From contig CAVZZJ010000004.1 in NCBI GenBank assembly GCA_963779735.1, positions 248,001-312,000 of the forward strand: a stretch of 64,000 bases of DNA, given 5' to 3'. Source of the stretch: Bog-473 sp963779735. Lineage in GTDB: Bacteria > Actinomycetota > Acidimicrobiia > Acidimicrobiales > RAAP-2. Shown here in pieces: positions 29,350 to 37,877 of the stretch (its first letter is position 1; every line of letters begins with the position of its first letter). The notes under the pieces were generated by a model. It saw only the letters and a list, made by a program, of their open reading frames with translations. It had not been told where the DNA came from and ran no database searches. The translations under genes and the position numbers were made by a program.

Positions 29350-30558
29350 CTACTTGGCGGCGCAGAAGTCCTTGAGGCCGAACGGCGTCGTGAACTTGCC
29401 GTCCTTCAACACTGCGTAGTACCAGCAGTCGACCGGGTGGGGCTTGCCGGCCGTGTAGGTGAGCGGCGGGGCGAGGCCGTCGAGCGTGTTGCCCTTCAGG
29501 GAGTCCAACCCCTTGATCAGTTCGGCGGTGGTCAGTGCACCACTTACGTCCGCGGCGGCCACTGCGGCCTGGAACAGCTTCCCTGACATCCAGCCTTCGG
29601 CGGCGAGCTCGTTGTAGTTGACGTTCTTCAACGTTCCCGGCTCGTACTTGTTGATGGCCGAGTTCATGGCCTTGATCGCCGAGGTGTTGGCGAAGTAGGG
29701 GAGGTTGGGCACGGTGAAGTACGTCGACTGGTCGAGCGCCGGGCTGGTGGCCATGGTGGGACTGAGGGTCTCGCCGTCAATCACGACCTTGGGCTTGTAG
29801 CCCTGGGCGTAGCAGTCCTGAATGATCTTCGAGTCGACCTGCTGCGAGTCGGCGGTGAAGATGACGGTGGCACCGGCCTGCTTGGCGGCAAGGCACTGGG
29901 CCGTGTAGTTGGGTGCGCTCACCGCCACCTCCAGCGCGGCCACGACATCCTCACCGGCGGCCTTGGCGCCCGCCTCCAGGGGGGCGATGCCCTCCTGGCA
30001 CTGGACGGCCTCGGCGCAGTAGAAGAGGGCGAAGTCCTTCCCACCCGCCTGGTGGACCGCGGCGGTGATGCCGTCAAAGAGGGAGTCCTCGGTCTGGCCC
30101 TCGGGGTAGAAGTCCGGGTTCAAGAACATCGGTTCGGTAGAGGTGGTCATGCCCACCACGGGCACGCCCTGCGCCTCGATGTAGGAAGCCCAGGAGAAGT
30201 CCTCGGAGGTGGCATCGATGATGGCCACGACGTGGTCGGTGCCGACGAGTGTCTGGGCCTCGGTGGTCGACGTCGCCGGGTTGCTGTCGTCATCGTCGAC
30301 GATCAGGTCGATCTTGTGGCCGTTTATTCCTCCCGCCGCGTTGACCGAGTCGGCCCAGGCCTTGGTGGCGGGCGGTATCTCGAGAACTCCGGAGGCCAAT
30401 GGCCCCGTGCAGGCGCAGATGAAGCCGATCTTGATCGGAGCGCTCGAGCTGCTTGCCCCGGCCACCCCCGGCCCAGCCAGGGCGGCCGTCGTGGCCAATC
30501 CCCCCAACAACAGCGCCCCCGCCATGCTGGCGGCGACCTTACGTAGCAGTGCGTTCAT
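29350..30558 (-). CDS. ABC-transporter periplasmic binding protein, branched-chain amino-acid/amide type (copy 2)
   Basis: 402 residues from ATG 30558. It has the same layout as copy 1: signal peptide (LLRKVAASMAGALLLGGLA), IKIGFICACTGPLASGVLEI, VNAAGGINGHKIDLIVDDDD and an identical TAGKPHPVDCWYY block. Differences cluster near the ligand-facing opening (CGCSGPLSAG versus CACTGPLASG) and in the second lobe, so the paralogues may differ in ligand. Each has its own leader and terminator hairpin, suggesting independent expression after a tandem duplication. No permease genes are adjacent. Confidence 0.88.
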   Translation of the reverse strand: MNALLRKVAASMAGALLLGGLATTAALAGPGVAGASSSSAPIKIGFICACTGPLASGVLEIPPATKAWADSVNAAGGINGHKIDLIVDDDDSNPATSTTEAQTLVGTDHVVAIIDATSEDFSWASYIEAQGVPVVGMTTSTEPMFLNPDFYPEGQTEDSLFDGITAAVHQAGGKDFALFYCAEAVQCQEGIAPLEAGAKAAGEDVVAALEVAVSAPNYTAQCLAAKQAGATVIFTADSQQVDSKIIQDCYAQGYKPKVVIDGETLSPTMATSPALDQSTYFTVPNLPYFANTSAIKAMNSAINKYEPGTLKNVNYNELAAEGWMSGKLFQAAVAAADVSGALTTAELIKGLDSLKGNTLDGLAPPLTYTAGKPHPVDCWYYAVLKDGKFTTPFGLKDFCAAK

Positions 30559-30617
30559 GAACCGTGCCCCCCTTTGCTCTGCATTGTTGCAGTTCGATGT
30601 CGTTTTAGCATGGATCG
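30559..30617 (-). repeat. Leader/promoter block upstream of binding protein copy 2
   Basis: 59 bases equivalent in length and position to 29158-29216 and identical in the core GATGTCGTTTTAGCATGGAT. The conservation reaches to about 59 bases before the start codon and then fades, which marks one edge of the duplicated segment. Confidence 0.7.
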
Positions 30618-30671
30618 GTCTGGGTGTCCAGGCATGCTCCGGTCCAGGCATGCTCCGGCTGTCCTACCCGT

Positions 30672-31283
30672 TCACCACGAACGATGGTGGATCCGGTCCC
30701 GGGCCTGGGGCTCTGCTCGGTCCAGTGACCGTGAGGGATGGTCGTTGGCGTCGGGGTGGCCGAGGAGCACGGCGCAGAACAGCCGCCAGGCCACGGGCAC
30801 GGCCAGCGCTCGGGCCAGTTCCGCCTCGCCCCTGAAGTTGCCCAGGACGCAGGCGCCCAGCCCGGCGTCGACGGCGGCCAGGAGCACGGTCATCACCCCG
30901 AACGCGGCGTCACCGATCCAGTAGGGGACCGGCCAGCGCGTCGCGTCCGTCCCGAGATCCGGAGCCGGCCCGACCTTGTCGGCCTCGGCATAGCGGGAGA
31001 CGTACGCCTCCGCCGAGGCGTAGGAAAGGAGTATCACCGGGGCTCGGCGGAGCCCCTCCCAGCGGGGACTGGCTTCTCGCCACGCCCGGTCGGTCGTCGC
31101 CTCCCAGTAGCCCGTGGTCTCCGGCTCCCCGGCGAGGACGACCCACTCGGTCCCCCTCGTGTTGCCGGCGCTCGGCGCCCGCAGGGCCGCCCGCACGATG
31201 GTGTCGACCACCGCAGGGTCGACGGGATCGGTGGCGAAGCTGCGTACCATGGCCCGACGGCGGACGACCTCGTGGAACTCCAT
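30672..31283 (-). CDS. Nitroreductase-family flavoprotein
   Basis: 203 residues. MEFHEVVRRRAMVRSF and the first FMN-phosphate segment (ALRAPSAGNTRG) are typical of the nitroreductase fold, and DAGLGACVLGNFRGEAEL is the second FMN-binding segment. Members reduce nitro groups, quinones or flavins, often as homodimers with NAD(P)H; the BluB and F420-type alternatives are less likely. No operon partner; it sits between the binding-protein pair and a divergent unknown gene. Confidence 0.85.
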   Translation of the reverse strand: MEFHEVVRRRAMVRSFATDPVDPAVVDTIVRAALRAPSAGNTRGTEWVVLAGEPETTGYWEATTDRAWREASPRWEGLRRAPVILLSYASAEAYVSRYAEADKVGPAPDLGTDATRWPVPYWIGDAAFGVMTVLLAAVDAGLGACVLGNFRGEAELARALAVPVAWRLFCAVLLGHPDANDHPSRSLDRAEPQARDRIHHRSW

Positions 31284-31484
31284 CGGTGCAGCTTTTCAGG
31301 CCGGTGCCCTCCGCCTGCGATCACCGTGTGCCCGTGTCGTGCCCCCTAGATTCCCGCCCCCGGTCGGAATACGCTCGTCTTGGGGGAGGAAGGAGCGGGC
31401 GAACTTCGTTCCTCCCTTGTCGGGATCGTGCCGTGGGAGGGGAGGTGTGCTCTCGGGGCGCTCCGCGAAGAAGGGGAGGATGCC

Positions 31485-32120
31485 ATGTACATGTTCAGCC
31501 GTACGGCCCGCCTCGCGCCCGGGAACATTGAGAAATCGATGGCCTGGGCCGCGCAGATCACGGAGAAGGTGAACCAGGTCACCGAGCTCAATGCGAGCCT
31601 GTGGGCCCGGGTGTTCTCCCCGGGTTCGGGGACCTTGGTATGGACGGCGAGCCTCGAGGACCTGGCCGTCCTAGAAGTCAGTCAGGCCAAGATGATGGCC
31701 GACGCCGGCTACCTTTCCCTCGTTGACGAGGGTGCCCGGCTGGGGTCCGGCGATCCCGTCGACGACGCGCTCCTCCACGTTCTTTACGCCGCACCCGCCG
31801 TCGCCGATGCGCAGGCCCAGTACGCCACGCGGGTACAGGGGACGCTGGCTCCCGGGAGCTTCGTGCGCGGCATGGAGCTCGGGGTGGAGATCGCCCAGAG
31901 GGCGGGCCGGGTCACAGGGTGCCCGACGGCGTTCGGGGTGGCCACCACCGGGCCCTATGGTTCCGTCGCGTTCATGACCGCGTACAGCTCGGTCGAACAG
32001 CTCCAGCAGGCGCGTGAGGCCCTCGCCGCCGACGCCGACTTCGCCCAACTGCTGGACAGGGAGGCCAGCCAGGTCTACCAGGCCAACGCCCTCCAGATCA
32101 CCTACCGGCGGATCATCTGA
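31485..32120 (+). CDS. Conserved-looking protein of unknown function, possible tandem ferredoxin-like (dimeric alpha-beta barrel) fold
   Basis: 211 residues from ATG 31485, chosen because AAGGGGAGGATG provides a ribosome site; the frame is open further upstream. The two halves look alike in outline: RLAPGNIEKSMAWAAQITEKV with VFSPGSGTLVWTASLEDL in the first, and QGTLAPGSFVRGMELGVEIA with GPYGSVAFMTAYSSVEQL in the second. That resembles an internally duplicated dimeric alpha-beta barrel, but I do not recognise the family. No signal peptide or membrane segment. An 8-bp inverted repeat (GGGAGGAA, 31384-31391, with TTCCTCCC, 31419-31426) lies upstream. Confidence 0.65.
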   Translation: MYMFSRTARLAPGNIEKSMAWAAQITEKVNQVTELNASLWARVFSPGSGTLVWTASLEDLAVLEVSQAKMMADAGYLSLVDEGARLGSGDPVDDALLHVLYAAPAVADAQAQYATRVQGTLAPGSFVRGMELGVEIAQRAGRVTGCPTAFGVATTGPYGSVAFMTAYSSVEQLQQAREALAADADFAQLLDREASQVYQANALQITYRRII

Positions 32121-32231
32121 GCGATGAGGGGTGGAGGGTCACCGGGCGGAGTGGCCCTCCACCGGGGGAATGTTGACCCCGCTGGTAGTGTTTAACCCTT
32201 CGGTGCGCTAGAGCTGGCCTGGAGGTAAAGA

Positions 32232-33395
32232 GTGCCCACACCGCGAGATCTCCTGAACGAGGCGAAGAGAACCATCCGCGAGGTGGAGCCACCGGACGCG
32301 GAGGTGACACTGGGTCGGGGTGGTGCGACCTTCCTCGATGTGCGCGAGCCCGACGAGTACGAGCAGGGCGCCATCCCCGGCGCCGTGCACCTGCCCCGGG
32401 GCCACCTCGAGTTCCAGGTGGAGGGCAAGCTCCCCGACAAGGAAGGCCCGATCGTGGTCTACTGCGCCGGGGGCGTCCGCTCGGCCTTCGCCGCCAAGAC
32501 GCTCGGCGAGCTCGGCTACACCGACGTGCAGTCGCTCATCGGCGGGTTCAACAAGTGGAAGGACGACGGCCGGCCGTGGGTCGCCCCCCGCACGCTGAGC
32601 CCGGTTCAACGCAACCGCTACCAGCGCCACCTCCTCCTGCCCGAGATCGGCGAGACGGGGCAGCTCAAACTGCTCGACTCCAAGGTGTTGCTGTTGGGCG
32701 CAGGGGGGCTCGGGTCGCCCGCCGCGCTGTACCTGGCCGCCGCCGGCGTGGGCACGCTGGGCATCATCGACATGGACGTGGTCGACGAGTCGAACCTGCA
32801 GCGCCAGATCCTCCACAACATGGACCGTGTCGGGGACCGAAAGGTCGACTCGGCCAAGAAGACGCTGACCGCCCTCAACCCCGACGTCAACGTCGTGACC
32901 TACGACGTGCGGCTGGGGGCCGACAATGTGCTCGACGTGATTGACGGTTACGACGTAATCGTCGACGGGACGGACAACTTCCCCACGAGATACCTCGTCA
33001 ACGACGCCGCTCTGTTGAAGAGGATCCCGGTCGTCCACGGCTCGATCTTCCGCTTCGAGGGTCAGGCCACGGTCTTCGACCCCTACAACGGCCCGTGCTA
33101 CCGCTGCCTCATACCCGAGCCACCCCCGGCGGAGCTGGCTCCCTCGTGTGCCGAGGCCGGGGTGCTCGGCGTGCTTCCGGGCATCATCGGATCGATACAG
33201 GCCATTGAGGCCATCAAGATGCTGCTCGAGCTCGGTGACCCCCTGGTCGGCCGGCTGCTGGCCTACGACGCCCTGGAGCAGTCGTTCCGAACCTTCAAGG
33301 TGCGGCGCGATCCGGCGTGTCCGGCCTGCGGGCCCGACGCCGGCGAGATCGTCATCGCCGAGTACGACGATCTCTGCATGCCCCACGCCCACTGA
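32232..33395 (+). CDS. Rhodanese - ThiF/MoeB adenylyltransferase fusion (sulfur-carrier activating enzyme)
   Basis: 387 residues from GTG 32232 after a GGAGGT ribosome site. The N-terminal rhodanese domain (about 20-115) has FLDVREPDEYEQGAIPGA and the persulfide Cys78 in VVYCAGGVRS. The ThiF/MoeB domain (about 125-387) follows with nucleotide loop LLGAGGLGSPAALYLAAAG, Cys306 in PSCAEAGVLG, and CYRC plus CPAC zinc pairs. It should adenylate and sulfurate a ubiquitin-like carrier (MoaD, ThiS or CysO type). In mycobacterial MoeZ the rhodanese domain is C-terminal; here the order is reversed. No carrier protein gene is adjacent. Confidence 0.9.
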   Translation: MPTPRDLLNEAKRTIREVEPPDAEVTLGRGGATFLDVREPDEYEQGAIPGAVHLPRGHLEFQVEGKLPDKEGPIVVYCAGGVRSAFAAKTLGELGYTDVQSLIGGFNKWKDDGRPWVAPRTLSPVQRNRYQRHLLLPEIGETGQLKLLDSKVLLLGAGGLGSPAALYLAAAGVGTLGIIDMDVVDESNLQRQILHNMDRVGDRKVDSAKKTLTALNPDVNVVTYDVRLGADNVLDVIDGYDVIVDGTDNFPTRYLVNDAALLKRIPVVHGSIFRFEGQATVFDPYNGPCYRCLIPEPPPAELAPSCAEAGVLGVLPGIIGSIQAIEAIKMLLELGDPLVGRLLAYDALEQSFRTFKVRRDPACPACGPDAGEIVIAEYDDLCMPHAH

Positions 33396-33450
33396 GGGCA
33401 AGCCGCCACGGGTGGGCCGTCCGCGGCGGCAGCCGTCGTCCCGCCTCGCT

Positions 33451-33476
33451 GCACAGGTTTTTCATTGCACAGGTTT
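33451..33476. promoter_or_regulatory. Direct repeat upstream of the TetR gene, candidate operator
   Basis: GCACAGGTTT occurs at 33451-33460 and again at 33467-33476, 16 bases apart start to start, about 50 bases before the TetR start. The AT-rich stretch just downstream (CTTAAACTACGAG) could contain the promoter. A TetR operator would normally be a dyad, so this is only a candidate. Confidence 0.3.
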
Positions 33477-33524
33477 GGACTGAGACCTTAAACTACGAGT
33501 TCACAACGGCTCGGGGGTCTCTGA

Positions 33525-34109
33525 ATGCGTCAGGTTCCGCAGACGACTGCAGTCAAACTGATGGCTGCAGCCGACCTCATCGCAGACCGTGGCTTGGACG
33601 CGACGAAGATCGATGACTTCTCCTCGGCTACCGGCATACCGAAGGCCACGCTCTACTACTACTTCGACGGCAAGGAGGAGATCCTCTCCTACATCTTCGG
33701 GGTCGTCCTCGACGAGCTCGGTGTGGCCGTCCGGCAGGGCCTCGCCGGCGAGGGCACGGCCGCGACGCGCCTGGCCCGCGTCATTGAGGCCCACCTGGCG
33801 GTCTTCGAGAGGTACCCGAAGGCGAGCCAGGCGCTCTACTTCGACCTGGGTCGAGCGGTTCGCCGGCCGGAGCTGGCGACACGCATCCGGTCGTCGTACG
33901 TGGACCCGGTGGGCAAGCTGCTGGTCGAAGGGGTGTCCGACGGCAGCCTCCGGCGGGTGGAGGACGCCAGTCTGAGCGCCGTCGCCGTGCTCGGGGCAAC
34001 CTGTACCGCGGCCATTCATGTGCTGGCGATCGATCCGGCCCTGACGATCAAGGGCGTGTCGAAGGTGATCGTGCCCCTGGTCCTCCAGGGGCTCGCGTCC
34101 AATGGGTAA
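33525..34109 (+). CDS. TetR-family transcriptional regulator
   Basis: 194 residues. The helix-turn-helix is clear in AADLIADRGLDATKIDDFSSATGIPKATLYYYFDGKEEIL (about 14-52), including the YYYF recognition segment. The C-terminal part (DLGRAVRRPELATRIRSSY) is a TetR_C ligand/dimer domain. It is the first gene of a co-oriented cluster with SDR, Baeyer-Villiger monooxygenase, P450, ferredoxin and amidohydrolase, overlapping the SDR gene by 8 bases. It therefore probably represses that cluster until its substrate or a metabolite binds. Confidence 0.9.
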   Translation: MRQVPQTTAVKLMAAADLIADRGLDATKIDDFSSATGIPKATLYYYFDGKEEILSYIFGVVLDELGVAVRQGLAGEGTAATRLARVIEAHLAVFERYPKASQALYFDLGRAVRRPELATRIRSSYVDPVGKLLVEGVSDGSLRRVEDASLSAVAVLGATCTAAIHVLAIDPALTIKGVSKVIVPLVLQGLASNG

Positions 34110-34854
34110 GGGGGGTCAGGTGATTCCGGTAGTCGTAGGTGGTGGTTCGGGGATAGGTCGGGCGATCGTCGAGGCGTACCAGGCGAGGGGCGCGTCGCCG
34201 CTCGTCTGGGACATCGCGGGCCCGCACGACGTCGAGTGTGACGTCTCGGATGCGGACTCCGTCCATGATGCGCTTGCCCAGACACTCGAGCGAGTGGGTG
34301 TCCCGGATCGGTTGACGATCACGGCGGGCATCGGCCACTCCGGCCTCCTCCTCGACTGCGCCGTCGAAGAGTGGGACCGTGTGATGGCCGTGAACACCAG
34401 GGGTCCCTGGCTCGTCATGCGAGCCGTTGCCCGGGCGCTGGTCGCGGAGAAGAGCACCGGTTCGATGGTCGCCACGTCGAGCGTGAGCGCCCACCTCGTC
34501 GACCGGGCCATGGGTCCGTACTGCGCGTCCAAGTCGGCTCTGAGCACGGTGGTCAAGGTGGCCGCCTGCGAGTGGGCTCCCTTCGGGATCCGGGTGAACG
34601 CTGTCGGTCCCGGCGTGACCGAGACGCCGATGCTGGGGAGGGCCCCCACCGATGGCGGGTGGTTGCAGGCGGTCAGGGACCGTACCGCCCTCGGCCGGTT
34701 GGGCCGGCCGGCGGATATCGCACAGGCCGTCCTCGCACTGCACGACCTGGAGTGGGTGACGGGCCAGGTGCTCGACTGCGACGGTGGCCTCTCCCTTCAC
34801 AGTCCCATCGACGCGTTCGGCGAGACTACGCGCGCGAGGGACGCCATCGGATGA
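34102..34854 (+). CDS. Short-chain dehydrogenase/reductase
   Basis: 250 residues. The cofactor loop reads GGGSGIGRAI, with an Asp-containing beta2 end (LVWDIAG) that favours NAD(H); the catalytic Ser and YCASK (Tyr-Lys) are present, and the VNAVGPGVTETPM loop follows. It oxidises an alcohol or reduces a ketone. It overlaps the TetR gene and, by ATGA, the monooxygenase gene. In this setting it most plausibly oxidises a P450-derived alcohol to the ketone used by the monooxygenase. Confidence 0.9.
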   Translation: MGKGGQVIPVVVGGGSGIGRAIVEAYQARGASPLVWDIAGPHDVECDVSDADSVHDALAQTLERVGVPDRLTITAGIGHSGLLLDCAVEEWDRVMAVNTRGPWLVMRAVARALVAEKSTGSMVATSSVSAHLVDRAMGPYCASKSALSTVVKVAACEWAPFGIRVNAVGPGVTETPMLGRAPTDGGWLQAVRDRTALGRLGRPADIAQAVLALHDLEWVTGQVLDCDGGLSLHSPIDAFGETTRARDAIG

Positions 34855-36347
34855 CCCGCCTCTCAAACTCTCGGCCCGATCCGACGATCGCCGTCATCGG
34901 CGGCGGATTCGGTGGCATTGCCGCCGGCGTCAAGCTGAAGAAGGCCGGCATCGAGACCTTCACCATCTTCGAGAAGTCGAGTGGCCCGGGCGGAACCTGG
35001 TGGGACAACCGCTACCCGGGGGCCGAGGTGGACGTCAACTCTCACCTCTACTGCTACTCGTTCAAGTCCCACGACTGGGCCCGTACGCACGCCAGACAAG
35101 CCGAGCTTCAGTGCTACCTGGAAGAGGTGGTGGACGACTACGGCCTGCGTGACCACATTCGTTTCGACACGGCGGTGGAGAGAGTCGTCTGGGATCCGGA
35201 CGCGAACGGCTACGCCCTGTACGCCACCGACGGGTTCACGCAGACCTTTCGGGTCGTGATCAGCGCGGTCGGCATGCTCAACATCCCCTCCTATCCGGAC
35301 TGGCCCGGACTGGACGCGTTCACCGGGCCCAAGCTTCACACGGCACGATGGGAGCCGGTGGATCTGTCCGGCAAGAGGGTTGTCGTGGTGGGGACCGGCT
35401 CCACCGCAGCGCAGCTGGTCCCCGCGATCGCCGGCGAGGCCCGGCGCGTCACCCTGTTCCAACGGGAGCCCGGCTGGGTGATTCCCAAGCCGGATCGGGA
35501 CTTCACCGATGAGGAGCGCGCCGCGCTGCGGAGCCCGTCGGCCCACCGCAAGGAGCGGCTCCGCCTTTTCTGGCAGATCGAGAAGGGTCAGTTGTTCGGC
35601 AAGATACACCGGCCCGGTACCAAGACCAACGCCCTTCGCGAGCAGCAGTGCCGGTCCTACTTGGCTGCGACCTTCAGGGATCGCCCCGATCTGGCGTCGG
35701 CCCTGACCCCGAGCTATCCCTACCCGGGCAAGCGGCCGATTCTGAGCAAGGACTTCTACCCGTCCCTGCTGAGGGACAACGTGGATCTCGTCCCCTACGC
35801 CGTGCAGTCGGTGACGGCCACCGGAGTGGTAGACGTGCGCGGCGTCGAGCATCCGGCGGACGTGCTTGTCATGGCAACCGGATTCCAGCCTTCGAAGTAT
35901 CTCGCCTCCTACGAGGTGGTGGGCCGAACAGGCGTCACGCTGCAAGACTTTTGGAAGGGGGAGCCGCAGGCGTTCGTCGGCATCACCGTGCCGGAGTTCC
36001 CGAACTTCTACATCCTTTACGGACCCAACACCAACGGCGGCGAGATCGTCTCGCACCTCGAGCGGCAGTCGGAGTTCGCCGTGCGGTCGATCAAGCGGCT
36101 ACGCCGGGATGACGCTGCGAGCATTGAGGTGCGACCGTCCTTCTACCGCAGGTACAACCGCTGGGTCCAGGGCGCCATCGCCAAGACGGCGTGGGTGAAG
36201 TCCAACAACTACTACAAGGCGGAATCCGGCCGTGTCGTGACCCAGTGGCCCTACGGCGCCCTCGTCTACGGCGCGCTCACCAAACTTCTCGGGCCGCCTT
36301 CGGAGAAGGTGACCCGTCGTCGTTCGCCATCGCACGGTGGGAGATGA
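34851..36347 (+). CDS. Type I Baeyer-Villiger flavin monooxygenase
   Basis: 498 residues. The FAD loop GGGFGGIAAG lies near residue 17, GPGGTWWDNRYPGAEVD follows, and the second nucleotide loop VVGTGSTAAQ is near 182. Between them FTGPKLHTARW (157-167) fits the type I BVMO fingerprint FxGxxxHxxxW, although the next residue is Glu rather than the usual Pro or Asp. It should use FAD, NADPH and O2 to insert oxygen next to a ketone, giving an ester or lactone. Its start overlaps the SDR stop and its stop overlaps the P450 start. Confidence 0.88.
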   Translation: MTRLSNSRPDPTIAVIGGGFGGIAAGVKLKKAGIETFTIFEKSSGPGGTWWDNRYPGAEVDVNSHLYCYSFKSHDWARTHARQAELQCYLEEVVDDYGLRDHIRFDTAVERVVWDPDANGYALYATDGFTQTFRVVISAVGMLNIPSYPDWPGLDAFTGPKLHTARWEPVDLSGKRVVVVGTGSTAAQLVPAIAGEARRVTLFQREPGWVIPKPDRDFTDEERAALRSPSAHRKERLRLFWQIEKGQLFGKIHRPGTKTNALREQQCRSYLAATFRDRPDLASALTPSYPYPGKRPILSKDFYPSLLRDNVDLVPYAVQSVTATGVVDVRGVEHPADVLVMATGFQPSKYLASYEVVGRTGVTLQDFWKGEPQAFVGITVPEFPNFYILYGPNTNGGEIVSHLERQSEFAVRSIKRLRRDDAASIEVRPSFYRRYNRWVQGAIAKTAWVKSNNYYKAESGRVVTQWPYGALVYGALTKLLGPPSEKVTRRRSPSHGGR

Positions 36348-37626
36348 CGTGGATCCGGCCGCCAACGACCCGCTCATCGTCGCATTCGACCACTACAGCC
36401 ACCGCAGCCTGCAGGAGTCCGACCGTGCTTGGGAGGCGCTCCGCAGGAGGTGCCCGGTCGCGTGGACCGAGAGCAACGGGGGGCATTGGGTCCTCTCGGA
36501 CTACGCCTCGGTCTCGGAGGCCTTCAAGGACTGGGAGACCTTCTCCTCCGCCCGGACCGAGCCCGACGTGTGCTCGCTCGCCATCGCGCCGAACAAGCTG
36601 CCTCCCCTGTATCCCGAGGAGCTCGATCCCCCCCGGTGGCATCCGCTGCGCCGGATACTCAGCGAGCTTCTCTCGCCCGGCGCGGTGGAACGACTGCAAC
36701 CCCGCATAGAGCACTGGGTGACCTACTACATCGATCAGTTCATTGAGAGCGGTCACTGCGAGATGGCGCACGACATTGCCTGCCCGGTGCCCGCGGCGGT
36801 GATTCTCGAGCACCTCGGTTTCCCCGGCGACGAGTGGCCCCGCATCTCGGGCGCCTTCCACGGCATCGGAGCGTTCCCACGCGAGAGTCCCCAGTTCGCA
36901 CGCGCCGTGGTCGACATGACTTGGGTCACGGCGCGGGTCTCCGAGGAGGTGGCCCGGCGCCGGAAGGCACCGAGGGACGACGCCCTGTCCTTTATCTCCC
37001 GACGCGACGTCGACGGCCGTCCCATCGCGCAAGAGGAGGCCGAGGCCGTCGTCATGCTCGTGATCGGCGGTGGCGTGGACACGACGACGGCGCTGACCTC
37101 CGCCGCACTTCTCCATCTGGCCCGCAACCCCCACGACCGGGAGAGGCTCCTGCGCGACCGTGGCCTCCTCAGGGGAGCGACGGAGGAGTTTCTCCGCGTC
37201 TACCCCCCCGCCCGCTCTCATGCCCGGACCGTCGTCAACGACTGCGAGTTCGCAGGTCAACGTCTGGCCCGAGGAGACCGGGTCCTCCTGAGTGAGGTGT
37301 CGGCCTGCCACGACGAGCGTGCCTTCCCCGACGCCGGCCGCTTCGTGATCGACCGCTTCCCGAACCGGCACCTGGCGTTCGGGCTCGGCATTCATCGCTG
37401 CCCCGGATCGCATCTGGCCCGAGCGCAGTTCCACGAGATCATGAGCCAGGTTCTCGACCGCCTGCCCGACTACTCGGTCGACGACGATGGGATCGTCGAG
37501 TATCCGAACTGGGCGACCATCGGGGGATGGGCCGCCATCCCCGCACGCTTCACTCCGGGCGAGCGGCGTTCACCGCCGCCCCGACGGCCCGCCGCGGGAC
37601 CCGATGGCGCACGGGGGAAGGCCTAA
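36337..37626 (+). CDS. Cytochrome P450
   Basis: 429 residues from GTG 36337; GTG 36349 is an alternative. The I-helix oxygen-activation motif is GGGVDTTTA, the K-helix ExxR is in EEFLRVYPP, and the haem loop is LAFGLGIHRCPGSHLAR with Cys355 as thiolate ligand. This is a soluble bacterial class I P450. The ferredoxin gene starts directly after its stop and is the likely electron donor; no reductase gene is adjacent. It overlaps the monooxygenase gene by 11 bases. Confidence 0.95.
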   Translation: MGDDVDPAANDPLIVAFDHYSHRSLQESDRAWEALRRRCPVAWTESNGGHWVLSDYASVSEAFKDWETFSSARTEPDVCSLAIAPNKLPPLYPEELDPPRWHPLRRILSELLSPGAVERLQPRIEHWVTYYIDQFIESGHCEMAHDIACPVPAAVILEHLGFPGDEWPRISGAFHGIGAFPRESPQFARAVVDMTWVTARVSEEVARRRKAPRDDALSFISRRDVDGRPIAQEEAEAVVMLVIGGGVDTTTALTSAALLHLARNPHDRERLLRDRGLLRGATEEFLRVYPPARSHARTVVNDCEFAGQRLARGDRVLLSEVSACHDERAFPDAGRFVIDRFPNRHLAFGLGIHRCPGSHLARAQFHEIMSQVLDRLPDYSVDDDGIVEYPNWATIGGWAAIPARFTPGERRSPPPRRPAAGPDGARGKA

Positions 37627-37821
37627 ATGCGAATCCGGGTCGACACCGCCGCCTGCACGGGCCACGCCGTCTGCCACCGCGAGGGACCGGACGTCTTCGT
37701 CCTCGACGAGCTCGGCTTCAACGTCACCGAGCCGGGCGTGGTCCCGCCGGAGAACGAGGGACAGGCCCGCCGTGGCGCGGCGGCTTGCCCCGAGCGAGCC
37801 ATAGCCATCGAAGAGCCATAG
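37627..37821 (+). CDS. [3Fe-4S] ferredoxin of P450 type
   Basis: 64 residues, starting immediately after the P450 stop. The cluster motif is Cys10-TGHAV-Cys16 and Cys54-Pro. The usual second position of the Cys-x2-Cys motif is His13, as in P450-partner ferredoxins of actinobacteria that carry a 3Fe-4S cluster. It should pass electrons to the P450 just upstream. The last residues (RAIAIEEP) and the stop codon lie inside a 17-bp tandem repeat, so the C terminus depends on the repeat. Confidence 0.92.
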   Translation: MRIRVDTAACTGHAVCHREGPDVFVLDELGFNVTEPGVVPPENEGQARRGAAACPERAIAIEEP

Positions 37822-37847
37822 CCATCGAAGAGCCATAGCCATCGAAG
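37797..37847 (+). repeat. Three perfect tandem 17-bp repeats spanning the ferredoxin stop codon
   Basis: AGCCATAGCCATCGAAG is repeated at 37797-37813, 37814-37830 and 37831-37847. Because 17 is not a multiple of three, each copy is read in a different frame; the ferredoxin stop TAG (37819-37821) falls inside copy 2. The repeat ends 30 bases before the amidohydrolase start and contains no ribosome site. Confidence 0.9.
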
Positions 37848-37877
37848 AGTGAAGGGGATACGGGGAGGCAAGATCAG

